A stretch of 64,000 bases of DNA from Geovibrio ferrireducens (GCF_026226615.1 NZ_JAJAPB010000001.1:62001-126000); one strand, 5' to 3'; numbered from the stretch's first letter, positions 53,574-62,344 are shown. The notes: generated by a model not told the origin, from the letters alone. Numbers and translations: made by a program.

Positions 53574-54146
53574 TTGAAGGAAGACCTCTTTCCCGATGAA
53601 ATAACAATAACCGACTGTCCGGAATCCGCCTACATAAGCCTCCACAGAATGAGCTACACCCAGAAGGGAATAAACAAAAACTGGGATTTTATCAAAGTGC
53701 ATGACAGCGTTGCGGTTATTCTGGCGGACACCCTGCGCAGCGAGCTTATTCTCGTCCGCCAGTTCCGCCCGCCGGTTTTCCTGCGTGAAAAAACCGGAAT
53801 AACCTACGAGCTCTGCGCCGGAATCACCGACAAAGACCTGTCCCCGGAAGAAACAGTCCGCGAAGAGATTCAGGAGGAGACAGGCTACTCTGTGCGGACA
53901 GAGGATATTGAAAGGATAACATCCTTCTTCACCGCAGTGAGCTTTGCCGGAAGCAGGCAGACGCTTTATTATGCCGAAGTTGATGATTCAAAAAGAACAG
54001 GCTCAGGCGGCGGTGTCGGCACGGAAAGGCTTGAGGTAATCAGGCTGCCGTTCAGCGAAATACATTCTTTTATGATGGATGAATCAAAGCCGAAAACACC
54101 GGGGCTTCTCTTCGGGCTGATATGGTTTATACAGAATAAGCTCTAA
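53574..54146 (+). CDS. Nudix hydrolase (ADP-sugar / UDP-sugar pyrophosphatase type)
   Basis: 190 residues from a TTG at 53574, eight bases after GGAG; a TTG at 53532 lies inside the response regulator and has no ribosome site. The Nudix box reads GITDKDLSPEETVREEIQEETGY, matching GX5EX7REUXEEXGU over its catalytic core. The N-terminal part is like ADP-ribose and UDP-glucose pyrophosphatases. It hydrolyses a nucleoside-diphosphate-linked substrate in the cytoplasm. Its stop overlaps the stop of the convergent kinase gene. Confidence 0.85.
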   Translation: MKEDLFPDEITITDCPESAYISLHRMSYTQKGINKNWDFIKVHDSVAVILADTLRSELILVRQFRPPVFLREKTGITYELCAGITDKDLSPEETVREEIQEETGYSVRTEDIERITSFFTAVSFAGSRQTLYYAEVDDSKRTGSGGGVGTERLEVIRLPFSEIHSFMMDESKPKTPGLLFGLIWFIQNKL

Positions 54147-55516
54147 AATGCAGGCAGACTCACCGTTACACGGGTGAAGCCAGTGCCTGTTTCCATTGAT
54201 ATGCTGCCGCCGTGCGCCTCAGAAAGCAGCTTGGCGGAGTATGTACCTAATCCGGTTCCGGCGGCTTTCCCCATTGTCACATACTTCTCGAAGAACCTGT
54301 CCACAATCTCCTGCGGAACATCCCCCTCATTGCTGACTGAAATTATGTCCTGCTCACCGCATTTTTCGCACTCTATGGTTACAATTCCACCTTCAGGGGA
54401 GGCTTCCACTGCATTTTTCACAAGGTTGGACAGGCATGAGTAAATAAGCAGATCATCCGCATGAATAAGAAACACGCCTGAGATGCTGCCGGAAAAGATC
54501 CTCTCTATGCTCACCCTGTAGGACACGGTAAGCCCTTCAAGGTGCGAGCAGACCCTGCCCAGAAGCTCATTCAGCAGCATCCCGCGCTTGGCTACGGTGT
54601 AATCCCCCCTTTCAAGGCGGTAAAGCACCTGCGAAAGGTTTATCATCGCATTAAGCTGAAAGCATGATTCTATAACTTTTGATGCAAGAAAACGGGTTTC
54701 CTCTGATTCTGCCGAAGCTTCAAGAGTCTGTCCGAGGAGATAGATTGAATTAAGAGGGGTTTTCAGATCATGGCGCATAATCCGCTCCACATCCTCGCGG
54801 AGCAGCTCAAGCTTTTTCCTTTCGTCTATATCATGGGCTATAACAAGGCGCGCATTCCGTCCGCTGTCCCAAGGGATAAGCCTTCCTGTTTCCAGATACC
54901 ATCTTCCGCAGCGCCCGTTGAGAACTTCCTCAGAGGAGACTTTGTCAGCGGCTTCCGCCTCCATAGCACAGTGGCTGCACCTTTCATCCCGCCCGTGGAT
55001 TACCTTCCAGCATTTTTCACCGCGCCAGCCGCCACTGAAACCCAGAACATCGATAGCGTAGCTGTTTATGTAAAGGAGTGTGAAATTATCGGGATCGATC
55101 ACATAGACCATGGCGGAGAGGCTGTTGAGGACAAAAGGAACCTTCTCTGCCCTTTCTGCCAGGGGCACTTCCTCATCCGGCTGCCTTACGGAGCAGATAA
55201 TCATTCCCCGGTCCTGTTCATCATCCTCCGCAAACGGATACAGCTCCAGAATAACTCTGGCGGAACTGTCCGCTGCAAACATATGCACAGCGCCGTGGGT
55301 AATTTTTTTTCTGTAACCGCCGGAGAAAAGATTAGAAAACGAACACTCCTCAGCCGTATTCCGGCAGAGGGAGCATATCTTCACGTTTCCCGTATTCTCC
55401 TCGCACAGAGAGTAAAGCTCCGCTGCTTTCCTGTTAAAGCCGTGGACAATTCCGTCTCCGTCAAGCAGAAAAAGCGGTTTTTCGGATATTTCCGCAATCA
55501 GTCTAAAGCTTTTCAT
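54143..55516 (-). CDS. Cytoplasmic PAS-PAS sensor histidine kinase with Cys clusters
   Basis: 457 residues from the ATG at 55516. There are no TM helices. Two PAS domains (about 1-110 and 125-235) each carry a Cys cluster: CSLCRNTAEEC in the first and CWKVIHGRDERCSHC in the second, suggesting metal, Fe-S or redox sensing. The kinase core has a His in IMRHDLKTPLNSI, NLVKNAVEA, and GTGLGTYSAKLL. No response regulator is adjacent on this strand. It is monocistronic and convergent with the Nudix gene. Confidence 0.85.
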   Translation of the reverse strand: MKSFRLIAEISEKPLFLLDGDGIVHGFNRKAAELYSLCEENTGNVKICSLCRNTAEECSFSNLFSGGYRKKITHGAVHMFAADSSARVILELYPFAEDDEQDRGMIICSVRQPDEEVPLAERAEKVPFVLNSLSAMVYVIDPDNFTLLYINSYAIDVLGFSGGWRGEKCWKVIHGRDERCSHCAMEAEAADKVSSEEVLNGRCGRWYLETGRLIPWDSGRNARLVIAHDIDERKKLELLREDVERIMRHDLKTPLNSIYLLGQTLEASAESEETRFLASKVIESCFQLNAMINLSQVLYRLERGDYTVAKRGMLLNELLGRVCSHLEGLTVSYRVSIERIFSGSISGVFLIHADDLLIYSCLSNLVKNAVEASPEGGIVTIECEKCGEQDIISVSNEGDVPQEIVDRFFEKYVTMGKAAGTGLGTYSAKLLSEAHGGSISMETGTGFTRVTVSLPAF

Positions 55517-55663
55517 AGCCCGCCTTCGCACGTAATCATATTGATTTTTCACGAAAAAACAACATTTGAAGGTCACGCAGAGTTAAAATCATTATATATA
55601 ATGATCCGTTTCAAAATAAAAAAGACCTCAGTCAGGCGGCCTTTTGCAGCTTTAGTAGTGTGT

Positions 55664-56593
55664 TTACCTGCCGGACGGTGATTTCAGGTTCGTGAAGCCT
55701 GTGCCTCCCCATGCCTGCTGAGCCGTGCCTATAACCAGAAAAGCCTTGGGATCAATGGACGACACAAGAAACTTAAGGTCAGAAACCTGCGAGCGCCTCA
55801 CTGTACAGTAAAGCATGGTGCGCTCGGTATCGGAATAAGCGCCGGTCATCTGCCACATGCTCACCCCTCGCTGAAGCTCAGTCATAAGAGTGCGGCTCAT
55901 CACCTTCGGATTGTCAGTAATGATCCAGGCTATACGCACCTGACTAACACCCTCAAGCACAAAGTCGGATGCCATGCCGCAGAGCAGAAGGGTCAGCAGG
56001 GCGAGCATGGATTTCTCCCAGCTGAAAACGAACCCGGCAAGAACTATGACTATTATATCCGTGTAGAGAAAAGACTGACTGAGAGGAAAACCCGTATGCT
56101 TCTGGAGGATGCGCGCGGGAATGCTTGTTCCGCCCATGCTCCCCCCGGCGCGGTAAATTATCCCTGCTCCAAGCCCCACTGAAACGCCTGCATATATACA
56201 GTTGAGAAGCAGATCCTGAGAGATGGGATAAACCTTCATATAAAGGGGAAGAATGCGCACGAAAACATCAGAGGCCAGTGAAAAAACAACAACCGAGTTT
56301 ATGGTTGAGAGAAGAAATTTCAGCCCGCCGAGCTGATAATAACCGAGAACAAGCAGCGGTATGTTAAGAATGAGATACAGCATCCCCACTGTGAGCCCTG
56401 TGTATTCATTGATTATAATCGCAAGACCGCTTACGCCGCCCGCCGCAATCTGAAACGGAACCTGAAACACCACGTAACCGAAAGCAGCAAGCACACTGCC
56501 AAGGATTATCAGAAACTGGTTGTAGATAAATCTTAAAATAAAACTTTTTTTAGGAACCACATAAAGAGGCCCCTTAAGCTGATTCTGCTGCAT
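55664..56593 (-). CDS. YitT family membrane protein (DUF161 + DUF2179)
   Basis: 309 residues. Five to six helices occupy about 25-205, with QVPFQIAAGGVSGLAIIINE and RAGGSMGGTSIPARIL as the duplicated YitT motifs. The C-terminal soluble DUF2179 domain has VRIAWIITDNPKVMSRTLM and TMLYCTVRRSQVSDLKFLV. The function is unknown; small-molecule transport is often proposed. It is a single gene, divergent from the CNNM gene. Confidence 0.88.
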   Translation of the reverse strand: MQQNQLKGPLYVVPKKSFILRFIYNQFLIILGSVLAAFGYVVFQVPFQIAAGGVSGLAIIINEYTGLTVGMLYLILNIPLLVLGYYQLGGLKFLLSTINSVVVFSLASDVFVRILPLYMKVYPISQDLLLNCIYAGVSVGLGAGIIYRAGGSMGGTSIPARILQKHTGFPLSQSFLYTDIIVIVLAGFVFSWEKSMLALLTLLLCGMASDFVLEGVSQVRIAWIITDNPKVMSRTLMTELQRGVSMWQMTGAYSDTERTMLYCTVRRSQVSDLKFLVSSIDPKAFLVIGTAQQAWGGTGFTNLKSPSGR

Positions 56594-56835
56594 GTCTCTC
56601 CTGAGTCGGAATAGTTAATGAAACAATGCCACTAATACTACCTGACAAGGATTAATGCAAGTCAAACAGGAAGAATCGAATACTGAAAAGCTTTTAACAT
56701 TTTTTAGCTTTTTCGCGGCAAATCCGCACCTCTGCTTCTTACAAATATTAATTTTTTTACCGATTTATATGGACACGCCCCCTTCGTTTCAGTATCATTT
56801 ATAAAAAAAATTTCAGGAGTTACTTAAGCACCTGT

Positions 56836-57900
56836 ATGCTAGCCCTCTTAACCTACGTTACTGTGGCCCTCGGCCTCTCCTTCATCTGCTCCGTTATGGA
56901 AGCAGTTCTACTCAGCATGACTCCGGTTTACGCCATTCAGCTCGAACAGAAAAATCCGAAAGCCGGGAAAATATACCAGAAACTCAAAAAAGACATTGAA
57001 ATCCCTCTGGCCGCCATACTCAGCCTTAACACAATAGCACACACCATAGGTGCGGCAGGAGCAGGCGCACAGGCGACCAAAATATTCGGTGATGCATATC
57101 TGGGAGTAATCTCAGTCATACTCACCCTGCTTATACTCATACTCTCTGAAATTCTTCCCAAGACCCTCGGTGCGGTCTTCTGGAAACAGACAGCAGTTCC
57201 CATGCTGCCTGTGCTGAGGTTCACCATGTTCACCATGAAGCCTCTGGTCTTTCTCTCCAACCTGATGACAAAGGTTCTGCCGAAGAGCAAAGAGTCCAAC
57301 GTTATCAATCATGATGAATTCCTGATTCTCACCCAGCAGGGGATCAAAGGCGGCGTGTTCAGCGAACAGGAATCACTGATACTCACCAACCTCTTCATGC
57401 TGAGAAAGCTCACGGTAAAGCACATAATGACCCCCAGAACAGTCATGTTCGCCCTCAGGGAGGACACAACAGTAGGAGAGGTACTGGAAAGACACCCGGA
57501 GATGGTTTTTTCTCGCATACCCGTTTATAAAACCGCCCTTGACGACATAACCGGCTTCGTTCTGCGGAGTGACATTCTGCTTTACGCTGTCAGAGACATG
57601 AAGAACACCCCCCTTTCCGAATTCAGACGCCCGATAAGTGCCGTGCCGGAATCAATATCCATAAGCAGGCACTTCACAGGACTGATAAAAGACAGAGCCC
57701 ATATATCCCTCGTTATTGACGAATACGGCGGAACAGCAGGCATAGTGACCCTTGAGGATGTCATAGAAACCCTCATCGGAATCGAAATCGTTGACGAACA
57801 TGATAAAGTGAAAGACCTCCAAAACCTCGCCAGACAGCAGTGGAGCAACCGAATCCGCAAGATGGGACTCAACCCCGCTGACTATGACTTTGACAGATAA
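56836..57900 (+). CDS. CNNM / CorB-like transporter with CBS pair, lacking the C-terminal CorC domain
   Basis: 354 residues. The DUF21 transmembrane domain (about 1-160) has SVMEAVLLSMTP, LNTIAHTIGAAGAGAQA and SEILPKTLGA, the signature of Mg-linked CNNM proteins. Two CBS repeats follow (VKHIMTPRTVMFAL, then AHISLVIDEYGGTAGIVTLEDVIETLIG). The chain stops about 50 residues later, without the usual CorC_HlyC domain, so this is the short form. It likely handles Mg or Co ions at the inner membrane. The ribosome site is distant (CAGGAG, 16 bases), so the start is uncertain. Confidence 0.85.
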   Translation: MLALLTYVTVALGLSFICSVMEAVLLSMTPVYAIQLEQKNPKAGKIYQKLKKDIEIPLAAILSLNTIAHTIGAAGAGAQATKIFGDAYLGVISVILTLLILILSEILPKTLGAVFWKQTAVPMLPVLRFTMFTMKPLVFLSNLMTKVLPKSKESNVINHDEFLILTQQGIKGGVFSEQESLILTNLFMLRKLTVKHIMTPRTVMFALREDTTVGEVLERHPEMVFSRIPVYKTALDDITGFVLRSDILLYAVRDMKNTPLSEFRRPISAVPESISISRHFTGLIKDRAHISLVIDEYGGTAGIVTLEDVIETLIGIEIVDEHDKVKDLQNLARQQWSNRIRKMGLNPADYDFDR

Positions 57901-57918
57901 GCCCGCATCCCCGCGGGC
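57901..57918 (+). terminator. GC hairpin after the CNNM gene
   Basis: GCCCGC (57901-57906) pairs with GCGGGC (57913-57918) directly after the stop, without a clear U-tract. Confidence 0.35.
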
Positions 57919-57966
57919 CTCAGCCCTTCTCCCTGATAAAACTTTGTAAGCTCCCGAACATTCCCA

Positions 57967-57994
57967 TTGCTTTCATACCGCCGGGCATTATAAT
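57967..57994 (+). promoter_or_regulatory. Promoter of the TetR-family regulator
   Basis: TTGCTT (57967-57972), a 16-base spacer and TATAAT (57989-57994). Transcription would start inside the first operator palindrome. Confidence 0.6.
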
Positions 57995-58027
57995 GACTAT
58001 ATAGTCATCTTAATGACCATATAGTCA
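57991..58027 (+). promoter_or_regulatory. Double operator for the TetR-family regulator
   Basis: TGACTATATAGTCA (57994-58007) is a perfect palindrome, and TGACCATATAGTCA (58014-58027) differs from it at one position. Their centres are 20 bp apart, about two helical turns, so two dimers could bind on one face. The pair overlaps the predicted start of transcription and ends before the coding region, suggesting autorepression. Confidence 0.75.
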
Positions 58028-58042
58028 AAAATGAGGTTTGCC

Positions 58043-58642
58043 ATGCACAGGATAGACAGAAGGCAGATTGTTAACAAACTGATTAAAGATACGGTTTACG
58101 ACAGCGTTATGGAGATACTGCACGAATCAGGCGGTGAAAAGCTCACAATGGAAGAGGTTGCGGCAAAAGCCGGGGTGTCAAAGGGAACACTCTACAACTA
58201 TTTCAAAAATAAAGAAGATCTCATGGATTTTGTGGAACAGCAGACTCTGGAGCCGATAATTGAAGGACTGAGGGAAATACGCACCAGTAAAAAGACCGCA
58301 GCGGAAAAGCTGAAAGACACGCTGAGATTCGTGTTTGAAATATACAAAACCCGCAAGGACTATGTCAGGTATCAGAAGGAAATCACCACCTACAAGCACA
58401 ATACGGAGATTTCACGCCGGATAGGTGAAGAGCATTTCAGCACTATATGGGCGCAGGGCACGCTGGAAGGCGATTTTAAGAATGTCGATCCCCTGCTGTT
58501 CCGCGCTGTCACAGGTGGAGCCATCGCAGCCATAATGGATACATGGGTCTTTGATGAAACCGATGAGCCGGACATAGAGAAAACGATTCAGGGACTTGAA
58601 AGAATATACTCGGAAGGTTTCATTGAAAAAAGCCGTGACTAG
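58043..58642 (+). CDS. TetR/AcrR-family transcriptional regulator
   Basis: 199 residues from the ATG at 58043, six bases after GAGG; an ATG at 58031 lies four bases past the operator and has no ribosome site. The N-terminal HTH reads LTMEEVAAKAGVSKGTLYNYFKNKEDLMD, and the C-terminal ligand domain has no recognisable signature. It should repress its own promoter through the double palindrome just upstream. The nearest downstream gene (58926) lies after a strong terminator, so no target other than itself is evident. Confidence 0.9.
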   Translation: MHRIDRRQIVNKLIKDTVYDSVMEILHESGGEKLTMEEVAAKAGVSKGTLYNYFKNKEDLMDFVEQQTLEPIIEGLREIRTSKKTAAEKLKDTLRFVFEIYKTRKDYVRYQKEITTYKHNTEISRRIGEEHFSTIWAQGTLEGDFKNVDPLLFRAVTGGAIAAIMDTWVFDETDEPDIEKTIQGLERIYSEGFIEKSRD

Positions 58643-58708
58643 TAAACTTTTTTAACATTCACACGTCTTATCTGGAAAGACGGGCTGAAAAGCTCTCTTC
58701 AATAAAAG

Positions 58709-58751
58709 CCCGCAGGGGGTTTATGACCAGTTTTCCTCCTGCGGGTTTTTT
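58709..58751 (+). terminator. Terminator after the TetR gene
   Basis: CCCGCAGG (58709-58716) pairs with CCTGCGGG (58738-58745), followed by six Ts. Confidence 0.85.
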
Positions 58752-58925
58752 CGCATTTTAAGCCCGGCCGGCACTTCCGCCGCGCATGAATATCCGCTAT
58801 CCGCATTAATCCCGAAAATAATTCTGCAATGAATAGTCATTTTCAATCTGTTTGGTGGTAGGCTAAATATGACAGAACATATGTTTAGTTAACCCCCTAA
58901 GAATGATTATCAGGAGAGAGGACAG

Positions 58926-59750
58926 ATGAGAAAACTTATTACTTTTTTGACAATGATTTTATTAACAGCATCATTGACATCCCATGCGGCGGAATCACCC
59001 TTCAAGCCAAAGCTTCCTTTCAGGAGCGCAGTAATAACATATGATATAACCGGAACCGAATCAGGAAGCGAGGTTCTCTATATCAAAGAAGGCGGCGCAT
59101 ACGAAGCCAAACACCGCAAAACCGCCGTGAAAATATTCGGAATATCGAGAAAAACTGAAATACTGGATATCACAACCCCTGAATGGGTTTACAGCATCAA
59201 TGTAAACGAAAAATCAGGCACAAAAAATGTAAACCCGATTATTTATATGAATGAGGAGTACAGCAGGCTCTCCAAAAGCGACCAGAAAAAAGTAATCGCA
59301 AACGCAGAAAAATTCGGCAACGCCTACATGAAAAACCTTAACGGAGAGGTTGTCAAAAACGCTGAAACTATTCTTGGCTACAAATGTGACCTCGTGACAA
59401 TGATGGGCGTACGCGTTTACTCGATCAGCGGAACCGGAATCCCCCTCAAATCATCCTCCGAAATGATGGGCGTAAAAATGGAACAGACTGCCAAGTCGGT
59501 AGACAAAACCACCCCGCCTGATAAGGTTTTCGAAGTGCCGGCCGGAATCAAAATAACACACGACCCCAGAGGGGATGAAGCATCCAGAGATTTTGCCCGA
59601 ATAACTGTACAAAGCCTTGTTGAGGGTAAAGACCCCATGCAGGCAAACACGCAGGAAGCAATACGCAGATCAGCCGCCGAAAACGGAGAGGAAATGCCGT
59701 CCAAAGAGGAAATGGATCAGATGATGAAAATGTTCGGGGGGCAAAAATAG
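58926..59750 (+). CDS. Secreted protein of unknown function (DUF4412-like)
   Basis: 274 residues with a signal peptide ending SHAAE. The mature protein begins KPKLPFRSAVITYDITGTESGSEVLYIKEGG and continues with strands such as LDITTPEWVYSINV, as in periplasmic DUF4412-like beta-sandwich proteins. A C-terminal tail of about 60 residues is acidic and helical, with Met-rich EEMDQMMKMFGG. No catalytic motif is seen. The ribosome site is AGGAGAG. It is monocistronic with hairpins on both sides. Confidence 0.7.
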   Translation: MRKLITFLTMILLTASLTSHAAESPFKPKLPFRSAVITYDITGTESGSEVLYIKEGGAYEAKHRKTAVKIFGISRKTEILDITTPEWVYSINVNEKSGTKNVNPIIYMNEEYSRLSKSDQKKVIANAEKFGNAYMKNLNGEVVKNAETILGYKCDLVTMMGVRVYSISGTGIPLKSSSEMMGVKMEQTAKSVDKTTPPDKVFEVPAGIKITHDPRGDEASRDFARITVQSLVEGKDPMQANTQEAIRRSAAENGEEMPSKEEMDQMMKMFGGQK

Positions 59751-59768
59751 TGCGGGGGCAGCCCCGCA
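59751..59768 (+). terminator. Terminator after the secreted protein
   Basis: TGCGGGG pairs with CCCCGCA around GCAG, followed by a short T run (TTTCCC). Confidence 0.6.
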
Positions 59769-59771
59769 TTT

Positions 59772-60139
59772 CCCTCACGTGGTTTTTATTGCAGTTATAA
59801 CATCTTTTACATATATTATCAGTAACTAAGCCAAAACATAGCCATCCGCAGTCTTACGCGTATATCTCCATATTAAAAAATAAAATAATATTTAAAAAAT
59901 CACCGCCTATACTGTCTGTTTTTCAGGAAAAAATATAAAAACAGCTAAAAAAACACTAACTCCGTTTAGAGCCGGAGCCCCGAATCTGCTATTTATGTAA
60001 AACCTGACTTTTTTCTGAAACTTTTCAAGCCCATGCCGGATAAGCGTTTTCGAGGCTTTCGCATATAATTTCATTGACACTTCCCCCTTTTTTTCGTAAA
60101 TAAACCTGTTTTTACCATTTTAAGGAGGCCTTTGGTTAG
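59772..60139 (+). promoter_or_regulatory. Intergenic region with the speA promoter candidate
   Basis: TTGACA (60074-60079), 17 bases and TAAATA (60097-60102) would start transcription near 60109, leaving a short UTR with AAGGAGG. A TATAAT at 60064-60069 is an alternative -10. The left 250 bp are AT-rich, with no gene I can support. Confidence 0.5.
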
Positions 60140-62065
60140 ATGTGGCGAAATCCTGAGCTGATCAAGAACTGGACTATTTCAAATGCCGAGGAACTGTACG
60201 GCATAAACAAGTGGGGCGCTGACTATTTCTCCATTAACAAAAAAGGGCATGTGGTTGTCACCCCTTTCGGCAAGGAGAACGGGCCGCAGATAAGCCTGCA
60301 CGAAGTTGTGAAAGAGGTGGAGGACAGAGGCCTTGCCATGCCTGTTATCCTCCGCATTGAGAATATTCTCGGTTCGCAGATAAAGCTTCTGCACAACACT
60401 TTCAGGGACGTTATAAAGGCCACCGGCTATCAGAACGAGTACAAAGGGGTTTTCCCCATCAAGGTAAACCAGCAGGAGCAGGTGATTGAAGCCATCGCCG
60501 AATTCGGCAAGGATTTCAACCACGGTCTTGAGGCGGGCAGCAAGCCTGAGCTCATCGCCGCCATATCCATGCTGCAGAACAGGGACGCATGCCTTATCTG
60601 CAACGGGTACAAGGATGAGGAATTCATAGACCTCGGCCTGTATGCCGTGAAAATGGGCTTCAAATGCTTCTTCGTTATAGAAGTTCCCGGCGAGCTTGAA
60701 CTGATCCTCGAAAGAGCTAAAAAGCTCAAGGTACGCCCTTATCTTGGCGTGCGCATAAAGCTCTCCACACATGCGGAAGGCCAGTGGAGCGAATCCAGCG
60801 GGGATTCCAGCGTTTTCGGGCTGAACATCAGTCAGGTGATAGATGTTATTGACAGGCTCAAACAGTCCGACATGCTGGACTGCCTCCAACTGCTCCACTA
60901 TCACATCGGCTCTCAGATCCCCAACATCCGCGACATCCGCGCGGGTGCGTTTGAAGCATGCCGCATCTATCAGGAGCTGGTTAACGAAGGCGCAAAGATG
61001 GGTTATATCGACTTCGGCGGGGGTCTCGCCGTGGATTATGACGGCTCAAACACCAACTATCACTCAAGCCGCAACTACTCTGTTGAGGAATACTGCTACG
61101 ACATAGTGGAATCCATCATAGCGGTGCTGGACAAGCAGAACATCCCCCACCCTGTCATCATCACCGAATCCGGCAGGGTGACTGTTGCCTACTACTCCGT
61201 TCTGCTGTTTAACATACTGGATGTATCATCCTTCCACCCCAGCCCGCTGCCGAAGGATATTAAGGATAACCAGAGCGAACTGATCCAGAACCTGCTCAGC
61301 ACATACGACATGATCTCCCCCAAGGCGATACAGGAGTGCTGCAACGATGCGCTGTACTACCGCAACCAGGCAAGGCAGCTTTTCAAGCACGGGCAGACAA
61401 ACCTGCGTGACCGCGCACTGGCGGAGAACCTTGTGCGGCATATACTGATAAAAATCTCCAAGGTAGGCGCGGAGCTTAAGCATGTCCCGAAAGATGTGCA
61501 GGATATAGACAGGCTGCTTTATGATATATATTACGGAAACTTCAGCCTGTTCCAGTCGCTGCCGGATGTCTGGGCTATAAACCAGATTTTCCCCGTTATG
61601 CCCATACACAGGCTCAGCGAAGCACCGACGCATCCGGCAATTATCTCCGACATAACCTGCGACTGTGACGGAAAGATAGACAACTTCCCCGACTACTCGC
61701 ACGATAAAAACGCGCTGATGCTCCACGAACTTAAGGACGGCGAGGAATACTACCTCGGCGTATTCCTTGTGGGTGCATATCAGGAGACACTGGGCGACCT
61801 GCACAACCTCTTCGGCGATACCAACGTAGCTACGATCCATGTGAACGATGACGGCAGCTACCAGGTCATTAAAGAACTGGAGGGTGACTCCGTTGCGGAT
61901 GTTCTCTCATACGTTGAGTATGACGTGAAGGCCATTAAGAAAAGCCTCAAGCAGCTTGCCGAGGACTCCATAAACAAAGGCTTCATAACCCCCAAGGAAC
62001 GCAAGCAGATCCTCGAAGGCTTCGAGGAGGGCTTGAGAGGCTACACTTACTTCGAAAGGGAATAA
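60140..62065 (+). CDS. speA: Biosynthetic arginine decarboxylase
   Basis: 641 residues, the normal size for SpeA. K108 in VFPIKVNQQ is the PLP-binding Lys, GLEAGSKPELIAAI, LGVRIKL, LLHYHIGSQIPNIRD and DFGGGLAVDYDGS follow, and ITESGRVTVAYYSVLLFNILD is conserved. It makes agmatine from arginine, the entry to putrescine. The last codons (encoding RGYTYFERE and the stop) are repeated twice more downstream as part of a tandem repeat. It precedes the carboxynorspermidine genes by about 450 bp. Confidence 0.96.
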   Translation: MWRNPELIKNWTISNAEELYGINKWGADYFSINKKGHVVVTPFGKENGPQISLHEVVKEVEDRGLAMPVILRIENILGSQIKLLHNTFRDVIKATGYQNEYKGVFPIKVNQQEQVIEAIAEFGKDFNHGLEAGSKPELIAAISMLQNRDACLICNGYKDEEFIDLGLYAVKMGFKCFFVIEVPGELELILERAKKLKVRPYLGVRIKLSTHAEGQWSESSGDSSVFGLNISQVIDVIDRLKQSDMLDCLQLLHYHIGSQIPNIRDIRAGAFEACRIYQELVNEGAKMGYIDFGGGLAVDYDGSNTNYHSSRNYSVEEYCYDIVESIIAVLDKQNIPHPVIITESGRVTVAYYSVLLFNILDVSSFHPSPLPKDIKDNQSELIQNLLSTYDMISPKAIQECCNDALYYRNQARQLFKHGQTNLRDRALAENLVRHILIKISKVGAELKHVPKDVQDIDRLLYDIYYGNFSLFQSLPDVWAINQIFPVMPIHRLSEAPTHPAIISDITCDCDGKIDNFPDYSHDKNALMLHELKDGEEYYLGVFLVGAYQETLGDLHNLFGDTNVATIHVNDDGSYQVIKELEGDSVADVLSYVEYDVKAIKKSLKQLAEDSINKGFITPKERKQILEGFEEGLRGYTYFERE

Positions 62066-62066
62066 C

Positions 62067-62160
62067 AGGCACATGGATGTGCCTGCGCCGTGCGAAGCGA
62101 AGCCGCTTTTTAAGCGGCGCGAGCGTGTGCCTTAATCAGACAGGATGTACTGATTAAGGC
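62067..62160 (+). repeat. Three-hairpin repeat, copy G
   Basis: Hairpin 3 is AGGCACA/TGTGCCT (62067-62084), hairpin 2 is GCCGCTTTTTAAGCGGC (62102-62118), the linker is GCGAGCGTGT, and hairpin 1 is GCCTTAATCAG/CTGATTAAGGC (62129-62160) with loop ACAGGATGTA. All stems are perfect. Hairpin 2 differs from copy H in stem sequence but not in layout. Confidence 0.85.
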
Positions 62161-62200
62161 AGGAAAGACAGAGGCTACACTTACTTCGAAAGGGAATAAC

Positions 62201-62294
62201 AGGCACAGGGATGTGCCTACGCCGTGCGGAGCGAAGCCGTGTTCATCACGGTGCGAGCGTGTGCCTTAATCAGGCAGAATGCACTGATTAAGGC
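62201..62294 (+). repeat. Three-hairpin repeat, copy H
   Basis: Hairpin 3 is AGGCACA/TGTGCCT (62201-62218, one G shifted), hairpin 2 is CCGTG/CACGG (62237-62251) with loop TTCAT, and hairpin 1 is GCCTTAATCAG/CTGATTAAGGC (62263-62294). The hairpin 2 stem equals that of copy A at 3.9 kb, although the flanking hairpins differ. Confidence 0.85.
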
Positions 62295-62344
62295 TGGAAA
62301 TAAGAGGTTATACATACTTCGAAAGAGAATAACAGGCTGCGGAG

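Larger units (their letters stand above)
62037..62333 (+). repeat. Tandem repeat of the speA 3' end plus three-hairpin repeat (2.2 units)
   Basis: Units start at 62037, 62171 and 62304 (period 134 and 133 bp). Each begins with a copy of the last codons of speA (GAGGCTACACTTACTTCGAA and the stop; the third is diverged) followed in the first two by a three-hairpin repeat. The third unit breaks off near 62333. The duplication includes coding sequence, so it arose in place. Confidence 0.85.
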
